Shown here: piece after piece, positions 58,633-64,000 of the stretch | Layout of the letters: each line of letters begins with the position of its first letter | Position numbering within the stretch: the stretch's first letter is position 1 | Assembly: GCA_016219375.1 (NCBI GenBank) | Contig: JACRNC010000020.1 | Coordinates: forward strand, 1 to 64,000 | Direction: 5' to 3' | DNA: 64,000 nt | Origin: Burkholderiales bacterium | GTDB taxonomy: Bacteria; Pseudomonadota; Gammaproteobacteria; Burkholderiales; Burkholderiaceae_C | Program-made: the position numbers and the translations under genes | The notes under the pieces: generated by a model | What the model was told of the DNA's origin: nothing | The model's input: only the letters and a program-made list of their open reading frames with translations | Database searches by the model: none

Positions 58633-59283
58633 TCAGACGGCCGGCGCCTGCTTGCGGCGCGCCTTCCAGCCGCCCCACAGCGCGATGACGCCGGGGATGA
58701 GGATCATGGCCCAGATGATGCGGCTGAGGTTCTGCTGCACGAACTCCGTGCGGCCGAAGAAGTAGCCCGCCAGCGTCAGGCCACACACCCACAGCACGGC
58801 GCCCAGCACGTTGAAGGCCGTGAAGCTGGTGCGGCTCATCTGCGCCACACCGGCCACGAACGGCGCGAAGGTGCGCACGAACGGCATGAAGCGCGCCAGC
58901 ACGATGGTGATGCCGCCGTGCTTTTCATAGAACGCATGCGCGGCATTGAACGCGCCCTTGTTGAAGAAGCGCGACTGCTCCCAGCGGAACACCCGCGGCC
59001 CGATGGCCCGGCCGATGCTGTAGTTGAGCTGGTCGCCGAGCACCGCGGCGATGAGCAGCAGCACCATCGCCAGCGGCAGGCTCATCAGGCCGGCGCCGCA
59101 CAGCGCGCCGACGACGAAGAGCAGCGAGTCGCCGGGCAGGAAGGGCATCACCACCACGCCCGTCTCCACGAAGACGATGGCGAACAGCAGCGCGTAGACC
59201 CACATGCCGTACTGCGCGACGAACTCCGCCAGGTGCTGGTCGACGTGGAGGATGAAGTCGATGAGGAAGTGAGCGATGTCCAT
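58633..59283 (-). CDS. DedA-family membrane protein
   Basis: 216 residues with about five membrane segments. The DedA/SNARE-associated motif is clear: PGDSLLFVVGALCG, the ILGDQLNYSIGRAIG-type stretch (AVLGDQLNYSIGRAIGPRV) and FMPFVRTFAPFVAGVAQM. Family members act in membrane homeostasis and probably flip undecaprenyl phosphate or phospholipids. A GATAAT box 8 nt before the ATG (59297-59292) suggests a leaderless or nearly leaderless mRNA. Confidence 0.93.
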   Translation of the reverse strand: MDIAHFLIDFILHVDQHLAEFVAQYGMWVYALLFAIVFVETGVVVMPFLPGDSLLFVVGALCGAGLMSLPLAMVLLLIAAVLGDQLNYSIGRAIGPRVFRWEQSRFFNKGAFNAAHAFYEKHGGITIVLARFMPFVRTFAPFVAGVAQMSRTSFTAFNVLGAVLWVCGLTLAGYFFGRTEFVQQNLSRIIWAMILIPGVIALWGGWKARRKQAPAV

Positions 59284-59445
59284 GACGCGGGATTATCCGG
59301 AGTCGGCGCCCCGGGCCTGCGGATGAGCCGCCCCCGCAGGCACTGGGACGCGTAGACGGGCGCGCGGGCCGCGCCCGGCCCCGCCGCATCTGCCGGCCAG
59401 ACGGCCGGCGACGCCAGCCGCCAAGGCGGCACCCGCCCGCCTTCC

Positions 59446-59451
59446 TAAAAT
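59446..59451 (+). promoter_or_regulatory. -10 box of leaderless mutL
   Basis: TAAAAT ends 6 nt before the mutL ATG, which would put the transcription start on or next to the start codon. Confidence 0.6.
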
Positions 59452-59457
59452 CCGCCG

Positions 59458-61704
59458 ATGACCCAAGTCCCTGCCGGCACGCTGCCTGACGACCGCGCCG
59501 CCACCGCACCGCGCCGCCCCATCCGCGAGCTGCCCGACGAGCTGATCAGCCAGATCGCCGCCGGCGAGGTGGTGGAGCGCCCGGCCTCCGTCGTGCGTGA
59601 GCTGGTGGACAACGCGCTGGACGCCGGCGCGACGGAGATCACCGTCAAGCTGCTGGCCGGCGGCATCCGCGCCATCGTGGTCGAGGACGACGGTGCCGGC
59701 ATCCCGCCCGATCAGTTGCCGCTGGCCCTGCGCCGCCATGCCACCAGCAAGATCGCCTCGCTGGCCGAGCTGGAGCGGGTGGGCACGATGGGCTTTCGCG
59801 GCGAGGCGCTGGCAGCCATCGCGTCGGTGTCCGAGCTGGCCCTGCTCAGCCGCACGCCGGACGGCGAGCATGCGGTGCGGCTGGACGCGCGCAGCGGCGA
59901 GGTCGGCCCCGCCGCCCGCGGCCGCGGCACCAGCGTGGAGGTGCGCGAGCTGTTCTTCAGCACGCCGGCGCGGCGCAAGTTCCTCAAGACCGAGGCCACC
60001 GAGTTCGCCCACTGCCTGGAGGCGGTACGCCGCCACGCCCTGGCCCGGCCGGACGTGGGCTTTGCCGTCTGGCACGACGGCCGGCTGGTGCAGCAGTGGC
60101 GCGCGGGCGATCTGCAGCGCCGGCTGCGCGACGTGCTGGGTGCGGAGTTCATCGAGCACAGCCGCGACGTGGACCTGCGCGTGGGCCCGCTGCGCATCAC
60201 CGGCCGCGCCGGCCTGCCCGACCACGCGCGCAACCGCAGCGACCTGCAGTACGTCTACGTCAACGGCCGCTGCGTGCGCGACAAGCTGCTGGCCCACGGC
60301 GTGCGCGCCGCCTATGACGACGTGCTGCACGGCAGCCGCCAGCCCACCTACGCCCTCTTCCTCACCTGCCCGCCGGAGATCGTGGACGTCAACGTCCATC
60401 CGGCCAAGAGCGAGGTGCGCTTCCGCGAATCTCGCGAGGTGCACCAGGCGATGCGGCATGCGGTGGAGGCGGCGCTGGCCAAGTCGCGGGCGCCGAAGGG
60501 CGACGCGGCATCCGCCGGTGCGTTCGGCGCCATGACCGGCGTACCGGCTGCTGGCTCTGCGGCAGCGGGCGCCGCGCCGGCCGCAGGCGCACCCTCCAGC
60601 TCATGGTCGGCCGATGCAGGAGGCGACCCAGCCGGTGGGCCGCCCGGCCGCTACACCCTGGCCCCCGGCGCGCAGGCGCCCGGCCTGGAGCAGGGCCAGA
60701 GCTGGACGCCCCGCGGCGGCAGCGGTGGTGCCGCACGCGACTGGCCGCCCCGCCCGCAGGTGCAGGGCGCGCTGCCGCTGCCCGAGACGGCCGGCCTGCA
60801 TGTCAGCGAGCGTCTGCCTCAGTGGCCAGGGGCCTCGGCTGCCGGCTCGGCGGCGCAGGCGCAGTCCCCGCACAGCACGGCCGATCTGGCTGCGTGGAGC
60901 GACGCGGCGGCATCGGGCCCTCAAGCCAGCGCAGGCTCCGCGGACGTCGGCATCGCGGCAGGCATTGCCGCAGGCGCATCCCCCGCTTCGCTTGCCCGCG
61001 GCGACGCTGCCTCACCCGGCGCCCAAGCGGCCGCCAGCCAAGAGCCGGCAAGCGCCTTCGGCCCGGGAGCGCTGCCGGAAGTCTTCACCGCCGGCCCGCA
61101 CGAGGCCCAGCCGGCGCCCCACTGGCCCCTGGGCCGCGCCCTGGCCCAGCTGGCCGGCGTCTACATCCTGGCCGAGAACGCCCAGGGCCTGGTGGTGGTG
61201 GACATGCACGCCGCCCACGAGCGCATCGTCTACGAGCAGCTCAAGGCCAGCCTGGCCGGCTCGGCCATCGAATCGCAGCCGCTGCTCATCCCGGTCACCT
61301 TCGCCGCCAGCCCGGCCGAGGTGGCCACGGCCGAGGCCCAGCGCGACGCCCTGCTGCAGCTGGGCCTGGACATCGCCCCGCTGTCGCCCACGCGGCTGGC
61401 CGTGCGCGCCCGCCCCGCGGCACTGGCCCAGGCGGATCTGGCCGAGCTGGCCCGCGCCGTGCTGGCCGAGCTGGCCCAGTTCGACGCCAGCGAGGTGATC
61501 CAGCGCGCCCAGCACGAGCTGCTCGCCACCCTCGCCTGCCACGGCGCCGTGCGCGCCAACCGCCAGCTGACGCTGGCCGAGATGAACGCGCTGCTGCGCG
61601 ACATGGAGCGCACCGAGCGCGCCGACCAGTGCAACCACGGCCGCCCCACCTGGCGCCAGGTGACGATGAAGGAGCTGGACGGGCTCTTCCTGCGCGGGCG
61701 GTAA
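59458..61704 (+). CDS. mutL: DNA mismatch repair protein MutL, endonuclease type
   Basis: 748 residues. The GHKL ATPase (1-~345) shows IAAGEVVERPASVVRELV, VEDDGAGI and GTMGFRGEALAAI. A disordered linker of about 200 residues (Ala/Gly/Ser/Pro-rich) follows. The C-terminal domain (from ~555) holds D582-M-H-A-A-H-E-R-I-V-Y-E, a form of the DQHA-x2-E-x4-E endonuclease motif, with ACHGAVRANRQ and CNHGRPTW. The clamp motif QPLLIP lies at 607-612. So strand nicking in mismatch repair is probably done by MutL itself rather than by MutH. Confidence 0.96.
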   Translation: MTQVPAGTLPDDRAATAPRRPIRELPDELISQIAAGEVVERPASVVRELVDNALDAGATEITVKLLAGGIRAIVVEDDGAGIPPDQLPLALRRHATSKIASLAELERVGTMGFRGEALAAIASVSELALLSRTPDGEHAVRLDARSGEVGPAARGRGTSVEVRELFFSTPARRKFLKTEATEFAHCLEAVRRHALARPDVGFAVWHDGRLVQQWRAGDLQRRLRDVLGAEFIEHSRDVDLRVGPLRITGRAGLPDHARNRSDLQYVYVNGRCVRDKLLAHGVRAAYDDVLHGSRQPTYALFLTCPPEIVDVNVHPAKSEVRFRESREVHQAMRHAVEAALAKSRAPKGDAASAGAFGAMTGVPAAGSAAAGAAPAAGAPSSSWSADAGGDPAGGPPGRYTLAPGAQAPGLEQGQSWTPRGGSGGAARDWPPRPQVQGALPLPETAGLHVSERLPQWPGASAAGSAAQAQSPHSTADLAAWSDAAASGPQASAGSADVGIAAGIAAGASPASLARGDAASPGAQAAASQEPASAFGPGALPEVFTAGPHEAQPAPHWPLGRALAQLAGVYILAENAQGLVVVDMHAAHERIVYEQLKASLAGSAIESQPLLIPVTFAASPAEVATAEAQRDALLQLGLDIAPLSPTRLAVRARPAALAQADLAELARAVLAELAQFDASEVIQRAQHELLATLACHGAVRANRQLTLAEMNALLRDMERTERADQCNHGRPTWRQVTMKELDGLFLRGR

Positions 61705-61948
61705 GGCTGCCCAGCAGCCTTCAATCTGGCCGACGCGCCTGCGAGCCTGCGCCGATCTCAGCTACGGCACAAAGCTCGGCGTCCGCCGCGCGCAGACCAG
61801 ACGCCCGCCCGGTGATCCCCCGCCCTCGCGGCACGCGCTTGCCGGCCTCACCGGATCGGCGGCGCGCGGTCGGACGGCTGTCCGCACCGCATTTGCGCAA
61901 GCCCGCGCCGATCGCGTCCCGCGGCCTGCATGCTCCAATCCTGCTTCC
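61705..61948. other. Intergenic region, nothing recognised
   Basis: 244 bp between mutL and the pseudouridine synthase gene; no terminator or clear promoter was seen. Confidence 0.5.
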
Positions 61949-63577
61949 ATGACCCAGCGCATCCGCCTCGCCCTGCCCCGCCGCCCTGCCGACGAGGCCG
62001 ACACCCCGCCTGACGACCCGCGGGCCCGCCGGCAGCCCGTGCGCGGCCGGGGCAGCGCGCCGCGCAAGCGGCCCACCGCCGCCGAGGCGGAACAAGCCCG
62101 GGAACAGGCTCGCGAACAGGCTCGAGAACAGGCCCAGAAGGAGGCCCGCCACCAGCCGCCCGAGCGCGCCCCCGGGCCGCGCACGGCCAAGCCGGGCCGC
62201 CCCGGCGCAACCGACAAGCCCCTCTCCGCAAAACCGGCGGGCCGTGCGCCGGATGGGCCCCCGCGTGACAAGCGGCTCGGCGACGACCGGCGCCCGCCCC
62301 GCGGCCAGCCCGAGGAGTGGCGCGCAGACCGCCGCGATCCTTCGGATCGGCGCGATGCACCACGGCCCGCGCGCGGCCGCCCGCCCGGCACCGCAGGCGC
62401 CTCGGACCCGCGGCATCGCCACGCCGATACCCGCCCGGGCAACCCGCCCCATGCCGACGACCGGCGGCACGGCGGCTACATGCGCTCCGACCGCCAGGGC
62501 GCGCGCGCGGCTCCAGACGACCGGCCGCGCCACCAGGAGCGGCCCGATCACGCCGACCGCTCCCCACGCCCGGCTCATCGCGACCCCGCCGCCCGATCGG
62601 CCGGCCCGTCCGGACCGACCGACCGCGACCCCCCGCGCCCGCCCGGTCGCAGCCCGCGCCCGCAGGGTGAGGCGCGCGGCGACCGCCCGTTCGGCAAAGA
62701 CGACCGCGGGTCCAGCCGGTCCGCCGAGCGCGCTGCCGCCTTCACACCGGCCCAGCGCCGCACGCCCTCCCGAGCAGGCACCCCACCCGCTTCGGCGGCC
62801 ACGAGCGCCGACGCCGGCATCCGCCTGTCCAAGCGCATGAGCGAGCTGGGCCTGGCCTCCCGCCGCGAGGCGGATGAATGGATCGCCCAGGGCTGGGTGC
62901 GCGTGGACGGCCAGGTGGTGTCCGAGCTGGGCTCGCGCGTGCAGCCGCACCAGCAGATCACCGTGGACGAGGCGGCCCGCCAGCAGCAGGCCCAGCGCGT
63001 CACCGTGCTGCTGCACAAGCCCATCGGCTATGTCAGCGGCCAGGCGGAGGACGGCTACACGCCGGCCGTGGCGCTGGTGACGGCCGAGAACCGCTGGGAC
63101 GGCGACCGCACCGCCATCCGCTTCTCGCCCGTGCAGCGCCGCCACTTGGCGCCGGCCGGGCGGCTGGACATCGACTCCACCGGCCTGCTGGTGCTGACGC
63201 AGGACGGCCGCATCGCCAAGCTGCTGATCGGCGAAGACTCGCCCATCGAGAAGGAATACCTGGTGCGCGTGCGCCTGGCCGCCGGCCAGCCCGAGGGCGC
63301 GCATGCGTCCGAGCTGCTGCCGCCCGAGGCTCTGGAGCGGCTGCGCCACGGCCTGGAGCTGGACGGCGTGCCGCTGCAGCCGGCCAAGGTGTCGTGGCAG
63401 AACGAGGACCAGCTGCGCTTCGTGCTGCGCGAAGGCCGCAAGCGCCAGATCCGCCGCATGTGCGAGGCCGTCGGCCTGGAGGTGGTGGGCTTGAAGCGCG
63501 TGCGCATCGGCCGCATCCCGCTGGGCGACCTGCCGCCAGGGCAGTGGCGCTACCTGCGGCCGGAGGAGCGGTTCTGA
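61949..63577 (+). CDS. RsuA/RluF-family pseudouridine synthase with ~285-residue disordered N-terminus
   Basis: 542 residues. The last ~250 form the enzyme. The S4 domain (IRLSKRMSELGLASRREADE) is followed by the catalytic domain with Asp in APAGRLDIDSTGLLVLTQDG, EKEYLVRVRL, and GRKRQIRRMCEAVGLEVVGL near the end. It is closest to the RluF type (23S rRNA U2604 in E. coli), but RluB/RsuA cannot be excluded. Residues 1-285 are low-complexity, rich in Arg, Pro, Asp and Gly, with four EQAR-type repeats (48-63) encoded by 12-bp units. The tail may bind RNA; that is inference. Confidence 0.87.
   Translation: MTQRIRLALPRRPADEADTPPDDPRARRQPVRGRGSAPRKRPTAAEAEQAREQAREQAREQAQKEARHQPPERAPGPRTAKPGRPGATDKPLSAKPAGRAPDGPPRDKRLGDDRRPPRGQPEEWRADRRDPSDRRDAPRPARGRPPGTAGASDPRHRHADTRPGNPPHADDRRHGGYMRSDRQGARAAPDDRPRHQERPDHADRSPRPAHRDPAARSAGPSGPTDRDPPRPPGRSPRPQGEARGDRPFGKDDRGSSRSAERAAAFTPAQRRTPSRAGTPPASAATSADAGIRLSKRMSELGLASRREADEWIAQGWVRVDGQVVSELGSRVQPHQQITVDEAARQQQAQRVTVLLHKPIGYVSGQAEDGYTPAVALVTAENRWDGDRTAIRFSPVQRRHLAPAGRLDIDSTGLLVLTQDGRIAKLLIGEDSPIEKEYLVRVRLAAGQPEGAHASELLPPEALERLRHGLELDGVPLQPAKVSWQNEDQLRFVLREGRKRQIRRMCEAVGLEVVGLKRVRIGRIPLGDLPPGQWRYLRPEERF
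62090..62137. repeat. Four 12-bp in-frame repeats encoding EQAR
   Basis: GAACAAGCCCGG, GAACAGGCTCGC, GAACAGGCTCGA and GAACAGGCCCAG encode EQAR, EQAR, EQAR and EQAQ. Confidence 0.85.
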
Positions 63578-63870
63578 GAGCGGGGGCGTCTGGCTTCGTC
63601 GTTCGACCTCTTCTCACTCCCGACAACACCGCCCCGCCGCCCGACAGACTGTGCCCTCCTGCCTCGGCTCGGCACTGCCTGCCCCCTGCCGCCCGCCGCC
63701 CCGGCCCTCCTGCATCACTGCACCACTGCATCACTTCACTGCTTCACCGCCCCCGGCGCCTTGCACCGCTCCGTGAACGACTGACCGCCCAGTCCATCGC
63801 CGTCATCGCGCTCACCCGCTTCTGAGCCATCGCCCCTTTCGCCGCGCTGCAGCCCGCCCGCCCCGCATCC
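63578..63870. other. C-rich intergenic region with short repeats
   Basis: 293 bp without a supported gene. It contains 8-bp repeats TGCATCAC, TGCACCAC and TGCATCAC at 63711-63734 and a later TGCTTCAC. Confidence 0.5.
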
Positions 63871-64000
63871 GTGTCCTCGCCGTCCCTGCCCACCGCCACG
63901 CTCGCCGAATCGCCTCGCCGCGCGGCCATGTCGCCCGCCACGGTGGCCATCACCCTGGCCCTGCTGCTCGGCCTGCAGCCGGTGGCCACCGATCTCTACC
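63871..64000 (+). CDS. MFS exporter, Bcr/CflA type (5' end only)
   Basis: Cut by the window edge. The open frame starts with a GTG at 63871 or an ATG at 63928. From the ATG the first residues are SPATVAITLALLLGLQPVA followed by TDLY, the first membrane segment and the TDxY motif typical of Bcr/CflA multidrug exporters. Only about 43 residues are visible, so the family call rests on this segment alone. Confidence 0.6.
   Translation, partial: MSSPSLPTATLAESPRRAAMSPATVAITLALLLGLQPVATDLY

Overview
The window is a stretch of GC-rich chromosome from a betaproteobacterium, most likely order Burkholderiales. The Rubrivivax/Leptothrix/Sphaerotilus neighbourhood is a guess from gene order and composition. 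Evidence for the order includes the runs corC-lnt-glyQ-glyS-gmhB-plsC-ygjP and rluC-gph-Rieske-sppA, a DksA without a zinc finger followed by a STAS protein and hslVU, and an endonuclease-type MutL. Almost all of the window is housekeeping genome; about 95 % is coding and operons overlap tightly.

The accessory part is 1-3495. It is the end of an integrative element lying against the 3' end of guaA: a small HTH protein, an unfamiliar zinc-ribbon-like/HTH regulator, an AlpA-type regulator and a P4-type integrase. The other end lies outside the window. Its base composition is visibly less GC-rich than the rest.

3496-11600: GMP branch of purine synthesis (guaA, guaB) with a TetA-like exporter between the two genes, a DUF4124 protein, rnfH-ratA divergent from smpB (trans-translation), a second MFS exporter, and tRNA-Thr(CGT). 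11693-16562: fbp, pepN and prfB, the last with a programmed +1 frameshift. 16653-24774: lipid/acyl-CoA-like enzymes around a perfect palindrome, a two-gene chromate transporter, a GNAT protein, the can-aceK-maoC operon and a metallo-beta-lactamase-fold hydrolase. 24918-33230: envelope and translation operon (corC, lnt, glyQS, gmhB, plsC) ending in a YgjP-type metalloprotease with an N-terminal sliding-clamp motif. 33323-39379: COG0523 metal GTPase, DksA, STAS protein, and HslVU behind a good sigma-32 promoter. 39480-45418: coaX, a chalcone-isomerase-like protein, an HDOD protein, and sppA/Rieske/gph/rluC. 45419-53232: rne with a leader of about 600 nt, an acyl-CoA dehydrogenase behind a PsrA-type operator, and ettA. 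53420-64000: xerD, a second chalcone-isomerase-like gene and queG, divergent from tsaE-amiC; dedA, divergent from mutL; an RluF-like pseudouridine synthase with a very long tail; and the start of a Bcr/CflA-type exporter.

The observations I rate highest are the beta-clamp motif on the YgjP metalloprotease, the queG/tsaE start codons sharing the palindrome ATGCAT, the PsrA-type and TetR-type operators, a set of -10 boxes 6-11 nt from the ATG that imply leaderless mRNAs, and the multiplied terminator behind ettA. I saw no CRISPR array, rRNA operon or known defence system.
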